Virus record (IMG/VR): IMGVR_UViG_3300027741_000107
Coordinates: 1 to 47,610 of that record
Length of the DNA: 47,610 bases
Strand: one strand, 5' to 3'
DNA from: a virus
This document shows, piece after piece, positions 7,681-14,704 of this stretch. The notes under the pieces were generated by a model, which saw only the letters and a program-made list of their open reading frames with translations, made no database searches and was not told where the DNA came from. Made by a program: the position numbers and the translations under genes. The number at the start of each line of letters is the position of its first letter. The first letter of the stretch is position 1.

Positions 7681-7935
7681 ATGTTACCTGGTATTTCTTG
7701 GCATGCACTTTTTCCTTATGAGGTTGTGCTTGGTAATAGTTACTGGAGTAAACACAATATGATTTTGGAATGGCTCAACGCGCACATGTCACCAGGTGTG
7801 CGAATGAGAGGGTTGATACCCCAGGATCCCAACCATATACATGTGCGTTATGCACATGATCACTTTTGTAATTATATTATTTTGCGTTTTAAAGATCATT
7901 CAGACATGTTGCGTTTCCAGTTGTCATGGTGTTAA
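7681..7935 (+). CDS. hypothetical protein, 84 aa
   Basis: The 84-residue frame has protein-like composition (VRMRGLIPQDPNHIHVRYAH, then NYIILRFKDHSDMLRFQLSW) and a C-terminal pattern of an amphipathic strand followed by a helix, common in small phage proteins. No clear Shine-Dalgarno precedes ATG 7681, so an internal start is possible. No function can be given. Confidence 0.5.
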   Translation: MLPGISWHALFPYEVVLGNSYWSKHNMILEWLNAHMSPGVRMRGLIPQDPNHIHVRYAHDHFCNYIILRFKDHSDMLRFQLSWC

Positions 7936-8039
7936 TAGCATTGTGCCTGGCTTAATGTAATAACATGAGAAACAAGTTGTTGACAACCAATAGCATTTGT
8001 GCAACTGATCTCACATCACATGTGAGCAACATTCGTCAA

Positions 8040-8046
8040 CTAAATA
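8040..8046 (+). promoter_or_regulatory. late-type promoter box
   Basis: CTAAATA, a variant of the T4 late -10 box, lies 24 bases before ATG 8071. Upstream, 7936-8039 holds no gene but has an imperfect direct repeat (AATAGCATTGTGC / AATAGCATTTGTGC) and a short stem CTCACA / TGTGAG (8010-8026). Confidence 0.45.
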
Positions 8047-8070
8047 GCCTATCTAGATCAGGACCATATT

Positions 8071-9687
8071 ATGACTGCACATAGCATGCGACTATTAATG
8101 GAGGCAGTAAACTCTAGTTTAGTGGGTGAGGCTGTGGTGGATACACCACAAGACACCCTGTGTGACATCTTCACCTCAGAGGGCAAGCTGAAAGATGAAG
8201 TGAGGAGTATGGTGTTGTATGGGATAAAAACTATTACAGCTCAATTTCCTGAAGCCAAACTGCAAGATTATTGGATGGTGGGAGCCACAGTCACATACCA
8301 ATATTCAGACACAAGTGATATTGATACCACATTAGTTTATGATTCCACTACCCCTAAAGAAACCTTTGATAAGATATGGGACTTCTCTCGCACCCTGGAA
8401 AACCAAATACCTGCCTGGATGGGTAAACGTCCTTTTCAATTCACTCCCCAAAAGGGTGGAAGTAGATCTAATATTCCTAATGCTGATGCAGCATACGATG
8501 TTCTAAAGAAAACATGGATCAAGGAACCACCTCCTCCCAAAGAGGTCTCTGACATGTATCAACAAGATATTGGCAATGCTAGCAGTCAAGTAAGGAAAAC
8601 ATATAGTGCTGCAGAGCGTGTGGTCCAGCCCGTGTTGCAACGACTGGCCCATGATCTGGACACATGGGGCAAGAGTCAATCTCCTACCGATTGGTCTCAT
8701 ATTATGCAACTGCTCAAATCAGCTAAAGATCGTTATGATTCTTTGCAAAATTGGAGAAACAAAGCATACACCAACATACCCACCAACAGACCCAGCCAAA
8801 ACTGGAACACAGGCAATCTCATATACAAAATGTTTGACAGAGAAGGATATCATAATATCTTCGTAACGATAAAACAGATTGTGAACCTTAATGATAAATA
8901 CAAACAACAAACATTGGCCACACAGTTATCATCCATGTTAAATTCTGTCATACATGATGAAATTGGTTTTGTGCCAGAATCTCACCAACCACATAAGGAA
9001 ACCACTATGGATGCAACTTTTTTCCGCAAATATGCAGACATCATCCAGGCTGCTCACACAAGTCCTCTGCAAGAAGCAGAGGATGCACCTGTGAGTCAAG
9101 CAGAACTCACCAATCTGTATAAGCAGGGCAAACCTGTTCACTTTGTAAAGAACACTCCAGTTGCGCTGGTGCCCTTTCAACAGCTGGAAAAATTGGTGGG
9201 AGATCAGGCAGCTGACAAGATCAAACAGCTAGCAGGTGCTGTGGACAAGACCTCATATGACCAAGCCTACAAAGATAATGGTTATGTGGTGTTCCAGTGG
9301 AACAGCAAGGACAATTCACCAGATATCTATATAGCCAATACAAATGTGGTCAAGAGCAAATATGTGAAGTTCAGGGGTCAACTGCCCTCAGATGCCAAAA
9401 GCCGCAGCAAGATCCCCAGCTTGGTGGTCATGCAACATTTGAATGTGGATCCCAGTCGCATGCCCTTTTATGTGAAAGTGGCTCCTGTGGAGATGGTGCA
9501 TGTGAATGATTTAGGACTTGCTAACAAGACCATTCAGACCAATTGGGGAGAACAGACAGTTCAAGCAGGTGGATACTTGGTAAGAGAAGAGAATGGTCAC
9601 ATCTACACTGTGGCGCCAGATGCGCAAGGTTTACCCATAGGTTATGTGAAGACTAAACTGGTAGTAAGTGAATTATCGTCTGCCTAA
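8071..9687 (+). CDS. nucleotidyltransferase-fold protein, 538 aa
   Basis: Residues 71-85 (GATVTYQYSDTSDID) match the start of the polymerase-beta-like nucleotidyltransferase fold, where a Gly and a DxD pair (Asp83, Asp85) bind metal. A partner acidic residue further on is not certain. The rest is a long helical middle and a beta-rich C-terminus (GYLVREENGHIYTVAP). AGGA precedes ATG 8071, and a late-type CTAAATA box lies upstream. The N-terminus MRLLMEA contains L-x-E followed by A, the T4 prohead protease cleavage consensus, so the protein may be packaged in the capsid. Its gene ends 15 bases inside the convergent gene at 9673. Substrate is unknown; other possibilities include a (p)ppGpp or nucleotide-tagging enzyme. 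Confidence 0.6.
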   Translation: MTAHSMRLLMEAVNSSLVGEAVVDTPQDTLCDIFTSEGKLKDEVRSMVLYGIKTITAQFPEAKLQDYWMVGATVTYQYSDTSDIDTTLVYDSTTPKETFDKIWDFSRTLENQIPAWMGKRPFQFTPQKGGSRSNIPNADAAYDVLKKTWIKEPPPPKEVSDMYQQDIGNASSQVRKTYSAAERVVQPVLQRLAHDLDTWGKSQSPTDWSHIMQLLKSAKDRYDSLQNWRNKAYTNIPTNRPSQNWNTGNLIYKMFDREGYHNIFVTIKQIVNLNDKYKQQTLATQLSSMLNSVIHDEIGFVPESHQPHKETTMDATFFRKYADIIQAAHTSPLQEAEDAPVSQAELTNLYKQGKPVHFVKNTPVALVPFQQLEKLVGDQAADKIKQLAGAVDKTSYDQAYKDNGYVVFQWNSKDNSPDIYIANTNVVKSKYVKFRGQLPSDAKSRSKIPSLVVMQHLNVDPSRMPFYVKVAPVEMVHVNDLGLANKTIQTNWGEQTVQAGGYLVREENGHIYTVAPDAQGLPIGYVKTKLVVSELSSA

Positions 9688-10308
9688 TAGTTGGTTTAGT
9701 GAATCCATACTCTGCACAGATCTCTGCTCCGATTCTCTGTCTAGGCGCTCGTGCTGATTGGACTGACGCCGCGCCACGGCCAGACGGTGTAGAATGCCGT
9801 GTAAGATGGTAACATGCATGTTAGCAAGATAAAGATTTTGGACTGTTGCTTGAACTTGATGAGGTTGTGATTGCAATTGTTGAACCCACTTAATCCAATC
9901 CAAGTTAGGATTTACAGGTCTCTGTGGATCTTGGTTATTCCATACCTTCTCCATGTCATCCAGCCGTTCATTCATATTTGCAGCAACTTGGTTGAGCCTG
10001 GCTGCAAGCCCAGTATCTCCCCTGCTCAATGTGGGTAAAACTTGTGTTAGCTCACGCATTTGCTTAACCCAGTTATTAAATGCCTGGTTAGCCTGGACAG
10101 CCTCTGAAGTTTGTGCTTGTGTGGTGGCTGCAATCTGCCTATCTGTCCCCATAGCTGCTGTAGAAGAAGGAGATCCTGCTAGACCGGCCAAGCCCATGGC
10201 CGCAGCCCCAATTACTCTACCCACAGGACCTATCTCTTGTAGGTTCTCCTGTGATTCTAACAGTTGTATCAGCTCTCTCATGGATTCGGTGGGGGATTTG
10301 TTTGTCAT
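9673..10308 (-). CDS. putative internal virion protein, 211 aa
   Basis: The product is helical, Gln/Asn-rich and basic at its C-terminus (RRQSNQHERLDRESEQRS). The start MTNKSPTESMRELIQLLES is followed by an Ala/Gly-rich stretch (GAAAMGLAGLAGS). N-terminal L-L-E-S and L-Q-E fit the relaxed T4 gp21 prohead-protease site, so it may be a capsid-targeted internal protein. The start codon lies five bases after AATAAATA on the minus strand (10321-10314), a near-match to the T4 late box. No enzyme family is recognised. Confidence 0.55.
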   Translation of the reverse strand: MTNKSPTESMRELIQLLESQENLQEIGPVGRVIGAAAMGLAGLAGSPSSTAAMGTDRQIAATTQAQTSEAVQANQAFNNWVKQMRELTQVLPTLSRGDTGLAARLNQVAANMNERLDDMEKVWNNQDPQRPVNPNLDWIKWVQQLQSQPHQVQATVQNLYLANMHVTILHGILHRLAVARRQSNQHERLDRESEQRSVQSMDSLNQLLGRR

Positions 10309-10313
10309 GTGAT

Positions 10314-10321
10314 TATTTATT
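10314..10321 (-). promoter_or_regulatory. late-type promoter box, very short leader
   Basis: AATAAATA on the minus strand, seven of eight positions of TATAAATA, ends five bases before ATG 10308. By the T4 geometry the transcript would start at or next to the A of the start codon. Confidence 0.4.
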
Positions 10322-10348
10322 TGACTTAACGTATTTCCAGTATATTAT
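10321..10348 (+). promoter_or_regulatory. sigma70-like promoter of the lipoprotein
   Basis: TTGACT (10321-10326), 16-base spacer, TATTAT (10343-10348). No TGN extension. Confidence 0.7.
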
Positions 10349-10372
10349 GAACTTAACAAACAGGGGACCACA

Positions 10373-10756
10373 ATGATGATTCGTAAGCTTGCACTTCTGG
10401 TAGTGATTACAATGCCCCTGACGGCATGTGATGACCCAGCTAAAGTGGCTCGCCAGAACCTGATTCAGGCAGCAGACAACTTTGAGATCAACCGTCGTAT
10501 CACCTTCATCAACGGCATGACCAACCAATCCATGCTGGAGATTGAAGGCTATTGCAGCCTGGAGATTCGCACCAACGTGCTGGAAGCCATCTGCAAGACT
10601 GGTCGCAACGAGTTCAAGCGACATCACCTGGGCCTGGCCACCACTGTGAGTTACATCAGCGAGCAGATTGATCCTGCACCAGCCAGCACTTATCGCTATC
10701 GCGTCACGTTCAACCCCACTGTGATCATTCCGGATGTGCGCTTGAACCACAACTGA
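10373..10756 (+). CDS. beta-sandwich-type phage lipoprotein
   Basis: The 127-residue product starts with a short basic and hydrophobic signal peptide (MMIRKLALLVVITMPLTAC) ending in the lipobox LTAC, so it should be processed by signal peptidase II and anchored in the host envelope through Cys19. The mature part (FEINRRITFINGMTN, EIEGYCSLEIRTN, RYRVTFNPTVIIPDV) resembles the small beta-sandwich lipoproteins found in many phages of Gram-negative bacteria. Phage lipoproteins often act in superinfection exclusion by masking a receptor; that role is inference here. It has its own sigma70-like promoter and an AGGGGA ribosome site, so early expression is likely. A second ATG follows directly. Confidence 0.8.
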   Translation: MMIRKLALLVVITMPLTACDDPAKVARQNLIQAADNFEINRRITFINGMTNQSMLEIEGYCSLEIRTNVLEAICKTGRNEFKRHHLGLATTVSYISEQIDPAPASTYRYRVTFNPTVIIPDVRLNHN

Positions 10757-10772
10757 TCATACCTGTTTGTGC

Positions 10773-10800
10773 TTGACAGTGGATATCATCGTGCTATAAT
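10773..10800 (+). promoter_or_regulatory. consensus sigma70 promoter of the Rnl1-type ligase
   Basis: TTGACA (10773-10778), 16-base spacer ending TGC, perfect TATAAT (10795-10800). The strongest match in the window. Confidence 0.9.
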
Positions 10801-10824
10801 GCAGTCATAACAGGAGATACCCAT

Positions 10825-12018
10825 ATGGCGTACAGCACTTGTATTGAAGACTATCTGGAGGCCATTGCAGGTTGCGACGCCTTCTTTGTGGCTGAACGTC
10901 CCTACGGTAAGATTATCAATTACCGTCAGATGGGCAACGATGTGTTCCCTGATCCTGCTACCGCACCTGATGCGCATACTGCACGATTGTGGGCCTTGCG
11001 TCGTCAGTGCCGTGGTTTGATCTTTGATCTCGCTGGGAATGTGATTAGTCCTGGGTTTGAGAAATTTTTCAATCTGGGAGAACGCACTGAGACCCTGCTG
11101 GAGAATATCCCTTTTGATCAGCCTCATGTGATCATGGAGAAGATGGACGGTTCCATGGTAAGGCCCATGCCCTTGGCAGATGGTGGTTACCTGATGTCCA
11201 CCAAAATGGGGCCCACCGATGTGGCTGCAAATGCTGATCGTTGGGTGCGTGCTCATGATAACTATGACCTCTTCATGCGAGACACTATTGCGCAAGGTCT
11301 CATGCCACTGCTGGAATGGTGTTCTAGGCAGAACCGGGTCGTGATTGACTACCCTGAGGACCGGCTGGTGCTGCTGGCTGTTCGAAATGTTCGCACTGGC
11401 GAGTATCTGCCTCTCAACATGATGCTGGATCTGGTTGAGCATTATAGTGTGGATGTGGTGCGGCGCTATGTGGGCACGCCTGACAGCATGCAACAACTCA
11501 TGGAAGAGACCCGAGACCTACAGGGGCAGGAAGGCTGGGTGATCTGGTTTGACAACGGTTATCGTGTCAAGCTCAAGGCATCAGAGTATGTGGCCATTCA
11601 CAAAGCCAAGGAAGGCATCCTGCGTGAGAATGGCGTAATCAGCATGATGCTGGATGAGACGCTGGATGATGTGAAGGCACACTTGCCTGAAGCAGATCGT
11701 GAGCGTGTGGAACAGTTTGAGCAAGCATTCTGGTCAGGCATCTCTGAGACCGGAAACAGCTGGCAGAGTCAATTTGCAGCAGTCAAGGCTGAGTATGGTG
11801 ATGATCGCAAGGCATTTGCGCTGGGTGCTGCCCAGAGCATGGAAGGCTTCCTGCGCACTGCTGTGTTCAAGGCTTGGGCTGATGCACAGTTTGATTTCCG
11901 TGCTGCTGTGCTGGATGCAGTCAGCAAGAATCTGAGCACGGGTGTCAAAACTGACGCTGCAAGGCATTTGTGGGGCGGTGCTCGGTGGGACTTTGCAGTC
12001 AATACGGGTGATGAGTAA
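10825..12018 (+). CDS. rnlA: T4 Rnl1-type RNA ligase
   Basis: The 397-residue protein has the full motif series of T4 RNA ligase 1. Motif I is EKMDGSM with Lys106 as the adenylated lysine, motif IV is EGWVIWF (Glu236), and motif V is VKLK (Lys249 and Lys251). These lie within ten residues of the T4 positions (Lys99, Glu227, Lys240/242). An upstream CRGLIFD and KFFNLGE segment and an Rnl1-like helical C-terminal region complete the match. In T4 this enzyme reseals tRNA cut by host anticodon nuclease, with polynucleotide kinase healing the ends. AGGAGA precedes ATG 10825 and a consensus promoter lies at 10773. The next gene overlaps its stop (TAATG). Confidence 0.92.
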   Translation: MAYSTCIEDYLEAIAGCDAFFVAERPYGKIINYRQMGNDVFPDPATAPDAHTARLWALRRQCRGLIFDLAGNVISPGFEKFFNLGERTETLLENIPFDQPHVIMEKMDGSMVRPMPLADGGYLMSTKMGPTDVAANADRWVRAHDNYDLFMRDTIAQGLMPLLEWCSRQNRVVIDYPEDRLVLLAVRNVRTGEYLPLNMMLDLVEHYSVDVVRRYVGTPDSMQQLMEETRDLQGQEGWVIWFDNGYRVKLKASEYVAIHKAKEGILRENGVISMMLDETLDDVKAHLPEADRERVEQFEQAFWSGISETGNSWQSQFAAVKAEYGDDRKAFALGAAQSMEGFLRTAVFKAWADAQFDFRAAVLDAVSKNLSTGVKTDAARHLWGGARWDFAVNTGDE

Positions 12019-12230
12019 TGACACAAAAGCAAAGGCTGCGCACATACGAACGTTTCATGCACGCAATGAGTATGCATGTGGTTACAATGAATCAAGATAA
12101 GATTCGTCAAGGTGTGATGCTCATAGATAGCTGGAGCTATGCTCACAGGGTGGGTAACGGAGAGCTAGGGCCACGAGCACAACAACAGTGTGTGGATAAT
12201 GTGGTGCGCAAGATGGAGTCATATGCATGA
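12018..12230 (+). CDS. hypothetical protein, 70 aa
   Basis: The start overlaps the ligase stop as TAATG, and the end overlaps the next gene as ATGA, so it belongs to a coupled string. It is small, basic and helical (KQRLRTYERFMHAMSMHVV). No family is recognised. Confidence 0.55.
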   Translation: MTQKQRLRTYERFMHAMSMHVVTMNQDKIRQGVMLIDSWSYAHRVGNGELGPRAQQQCVDNVVRKMESYA

Positions 12231-12451
12231 TGGTGGATGTGAACATACTACATCGATATGTGCTGTTTGGTGGCTGCACATATTATGCAAGCGGTGGCTG
12301 GCTGGACATGCAGAACAGCTATGCAGATCTGGAATCAGCCTGGACAGCCTCACAAGAGTTGATGAAATCAGCTGACTTTGATTGGTGGCAGATTTTGGAC
12401 ATGAATTTGGGCAAGATTGTCAGCCAAAGTGAACATCAAGCACACACATGA
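12227..12451 (+). CDS. hypothetical protein, 74 aa
   Basis: The ATG at 12227 lies in the ATGA overlap with the previous gene; a second ATG is not needed. The product is Trp/Tyr-rich (VLFGGCTYYASGGWLDMQ, then DFDWWQILDMNLGKIV). No motif points to a function. Confidence 0.55.
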   Translation: MMVDVNILHRYVLFGGCTYYASGGWLDMQNSYADLESAWTASQELMKSADFDWWQILDMNLGKIVSQSEHQAHT

Positions 12452-12468
12452 CTGGAAAGTGAAAACAA

Positions 12469-12810
12469 ATGGAAAATAAAGTGGCCCTTGCCCTAGAGCT
12501 GGCTATCCGATCAGCACCCTATCAAATTGAAAAAGATCGCTACGCTCAAGCAGCACAAGAGATCCGTAGGCTGCAACAGCTAGTGGATGCTCCAAAAACA
12601 CTGGATGTGGCAGAAGATAGTTTGATCACATATGATGGTGCTATTTGGCATGCAGATGAATCTGATCATTGTGTGAGAATCTTCCGTGGGCACATGCAGA
12701 TTATCAAGGCACCCAAGCGAGACACTCCTTATGAGGAATATTGGCCCACTTCCGATCAACTCACCTGGATGTTGCAAGTGCTCAATCAAGCGGAAATGAC
12801 GCGCTCATGA
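12469..12810 (+). CDS. hypothetical protein, 113 aa
   Basis: ATG 12469 follows GGAAAG by about nine bases. The N-terminal 40 residues form a charged helix (KDRYAQAAQEIRRLQQLVD) and the rest looks beta-rich. The stop overlaps the next start as ATGA. No family is recognised. Confidence 0.55.
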   Translation: MENKVALALELAIRSAPYQIEKDRYAQAAQEIRRLQQLVDAPKTLDVAEDSLITYDGAIWHADESDHCVRIFRGHMQIIKAPKRDTPYEEYWPTSDQLTWMLQVLNQAEMTRS

Positions 12811-13127
12811 CAAAAAAATATGAAATGCGCACACAATTTGAATCGGACTGGAGAGCCAGAATTACCAAATCCAAGACTTTATATCAACACCGTATGAATT
12901 ATTCATACTTGAATCAGGATTTTGTGAATCCAGTCACAAACCTCCAAGAGGAGAGGATCTCTATCATGCAGGTGGAGATAGCAGAACCAGATCTGGATGC
13001 CATGATCCAACAACTAAAAGATGCAAATTGGCATGTTCTTATCCAAAACAAATATCCACATCTGCGTGCAGCTTACATGGAATATCTCACACATGTGCAC
13101 ATGACTGTGGATCAAGATTCATTTTGA
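12807..13127 (+). CDS. hypothetical protein, 106 aa
   Basis: I place the start at the ATGA overlap (12807) rather than the longer open frame from 12741, which lies inside the previous gene. The protein is charged and mostly helical (TQFESDWRARITKSKTLYQH, then MIQQLKDANWHVLIQNKYPH). Its TGA stop is part of the TTGACA box of the next promoter. No function is recognised. Confidence 0.5.
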   Translation: MTKKYEMRTQFESDWRARITKSKTLYQHRMNYSYLNQDFVNPVTNLQEERISIMQVEIAEPDLDAMIQQLKDANWHVLIQNKYPHLRAAYMEYLTHVHMTVDQDSF

Positions 13128-13151
13128 CACCTGTTTGAGATATGTTATTAT
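13124..13151 (+). promoter_or_regulatory. sigma70-like promoter of the AAA ATPase
   Basis: TTGACA (13124-13129) overlaps the upstream stop codon; 16-base spacer ending TGT; TATTAT (13146-13151). Confidence 0.75.
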
Positions 13152-13188
13152 ATGTTCATATTAGTAATTAACACAAGGACCTGATCTC

Positions 13189-14262
13189 ATGTTACGCAAT
13201 CAAATCTTGGACACCAGCTTCAATACAGAAGGTCATTCCCATGCGGTTGTAAGCAATTTAAATCACAAGTTTTGGCAGGAATGCACAGCCACCGAAGTGG
13301 TGAGTGTGCGCTTTGAACTGGACACCAAAGGCACAGAGCTGGAAATGTTCCACAAGATCAAGCAAGTGTGTTTGAATTTGTTTCCCCAAACACTAACACA
13401 GGGCAACTTTATTGGTTCCAGTGAGTTTTACGTACAGGCAGGAAATTTGGTGCTTGTGCAAGTACGAAATGGATCTTATCGCAAAAACCGTTCAGGTATC
13501 TGTGAGTATGCCATTGACATCATGGGCGATGAAGTAAATGTGCATGCAGTGCGGGCACAAATTGAACACATCATGCGCGACAAAAAATTGGTGAAGATCA
13601 GTTGGCATTATCTGACCAATCGTGGCACAGACTCTGCCAGTTTGCATGTGACTGGTCTCAACCAGCATATCCGTGATGAGTACTATCCTTGGTTCAAGCA
13701 GGGCGTGGCTGAATTTATCAAAAGCTACTTTGACAACCCTGCTGCTGTGTTGGTGCTGTATGGCCCACCTGGCACAGGCAAGACCAGTTTCTTGCGCCAT
13801 CTGTTGCTCACGCAGGGCGTGAATGCAATGGTCACATATGATGACAAGGTACTAAACAAGGATGAGTTTTTTGTGAACTATCTGACCGATGAAGATCATG
13901 ATGCGCTCATTGTGGAAGATGCAGATGTGTTTCTGGCACCACGTGAAGATGGTGAAAACACACTCATGAGCAAGTTCTTGAACGTGAGCGATGGGCTCAT
14001 CAAGATCATGAACAAAAAAATGATCTTTACCACCAACATCACACAGCTAAACAAGATTGATGCAGCTCTTCTACGCCCTGGTCGTTGCTTTGACGCAGTG
14101 GAATTTCGGGAGTTAACCCCTGTAGAAGCTGCATGTGCTGCCCAGGCAGCAGGACAACCTGAACAAGACTGGGACTCACAACGTGCATGGAGCTTGGCTC
14201 AGCTGTTTAATGTGGGGGAACAGTCTAGTCCCACCAACCGGTTCCGTATGGGATTTAGCTAA
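13189..14262 (+). CDS. BCS1-like AAA ATPase
   Basis: The 357-residue protein has a Walker A at residues 192-199 (GPPGTGKT, Lys198), a Walker B ALIVED (Glu243-Asp244, the LLEDID-like order typical of BCS1 AAA proteins), a sensor-1 segment IFTTNI and an arginine-finger region LRPGRCFD. About 180 residues before the AAA domain form a beta-rich region without known fold. Phages of the T4 group often encode such an ATPase; roles proposed range from protein remodelling to DNA packaging accessory work, none proven. CAAGGACC before ATG 13189 gives the ribosome site. The gene has its own promoter at 13124. Confidence 0.82.
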   Translation: MLRNQILDTSFNTEGHSHAVVSNLNHKFWQECTATEVVSVRFELDTKGTELEMFHKIKQVCLNLFPQTLTQGNFIGSSEFYVQAGNLVLVQVRNGSYRKNRSGICEYAIDIMGDEVNVHAVRAQIEHIMRDKKLVKISWHYLTNRGTDSASLHVTGLNQHIRDEYYPWFKQGVAEFIKSYFDNPAAVLVLYGPPGTGKTSFLRHLLLTQGVNAMVTYDDKVLNKDEFFVNYLTDEDHDALIVEDADVFLAPREDGENTLMSKFLNVSDGLIKIMNKKMIFTTNITQLNKIDAALLRPGRCFDAVEFRELTPVEAACAAQAAGQPEQDWDSQRAWSLAQLFNVGEQSSPTNRFRMGFS

Positions 14263-14287
14263 TACATGATCATACAGAGGTAATCAC

Positions 14288-14497
14288 ATGCCAGTGGGAT
14301 TAACGGTCATGATTGATGAAAATAGACCCATGGCCTTCTGGGACAACTTTTTGGATGCCCAGGAATCCCATGAGAATCTGGACATGGATAAAATGTTGGC
14401 CAAATGGGGCGCATACACCAATTGGGATGATTGGTCAGATCCAGTATGGTTTACTGACCAAGAGTGCCTGGCTGCCTTTTTGTTGGCATGGTCATGA
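14288..14497 (+). CDS. small acidic Trp-rich protein, 69 aa
   Basis: AGAGGT precedes ATG 14288 by about six bases. The product is strongly acidic with many Trp and ends in WFTDQECLAAFLLAWS. That tail resembles the C-termini of the proteins encoded at 43593 and 44333 (both FRxKxxAxxFMxxW), suggesting a shared small module. The stop overlaps the next start as ATGA. Function unknown. Confidence 0.55.
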   Translation: MPVGLTVMIDENRPMAFWDNFLDAQESHENLDMDKMLAKWGAYTNWDDWSDPVWFTDQECLAAFLLAWS

Positions 14498-14666
14498 ACA
14501 CACATTTTCTGCACACAGTCACACTGCCTGGGGATAAACTTTTTTAGTGGGTGTTTGGTTGTATGCAAATCTGCCTGACATGGATGATCCGGGTGACACA
14601 TCAGACTGGTTGTGGGACTGTGAATATTGTGTGATGTCTAACACACATATACTCATTCCGGCATGA
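14494..14666 (+). pseudogene. small gene interrupted by a one-base shift at a T6 run (possible -1 frameshift)
   Basis: ATG 14494 overlaps the upstream stop and opens MNTHFLHTVTLPGDKLF, which ends at TAG 14545-14547. The -1 frame from 14544 continues without a stop to TGA 14664-14666 and encodes a coherent second part (VGVWLYANLPDMDDPGDT, then SDWLWDCEYC). The junction is CTTTTTTAG. Slipping back one base at TTT, or one extra T in the genome, joins both parts into a 57-residue protein. It may be a real programmed shift, a recent mutation or a homopolymer error in the sequence. Acidic, Trp-rich composition matches the preceding gene. No function is recognised. Confidence 0.5.
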
Positions 14667-14704
14667 TCATCATGCTGCATGGTTGGCACTTTCATGCACG
14701 TAGA

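Noticed and set aside
10313-10750. 145-codon minus-strand open frame opposite the lipoprotein
   Set aside because: The plus strand has a signal peptide, lipobox, ribosome site and promoter; the minus frame has none of these.
10786-11496. 236-codon minus-strand open frame opposite the Rnl1-type ligase
   Set aside because: The plus-strand ligase has all motifs and a consensus promoter; the opposite frame is His/Cys-rich and without start signals.
14284-14601. 105-codon minus-strand open frame
   Set aside because: The plus-strand small genes have a good ribosome site, coupled start and family-like C-terminus; the minus frame looks like a shadow.
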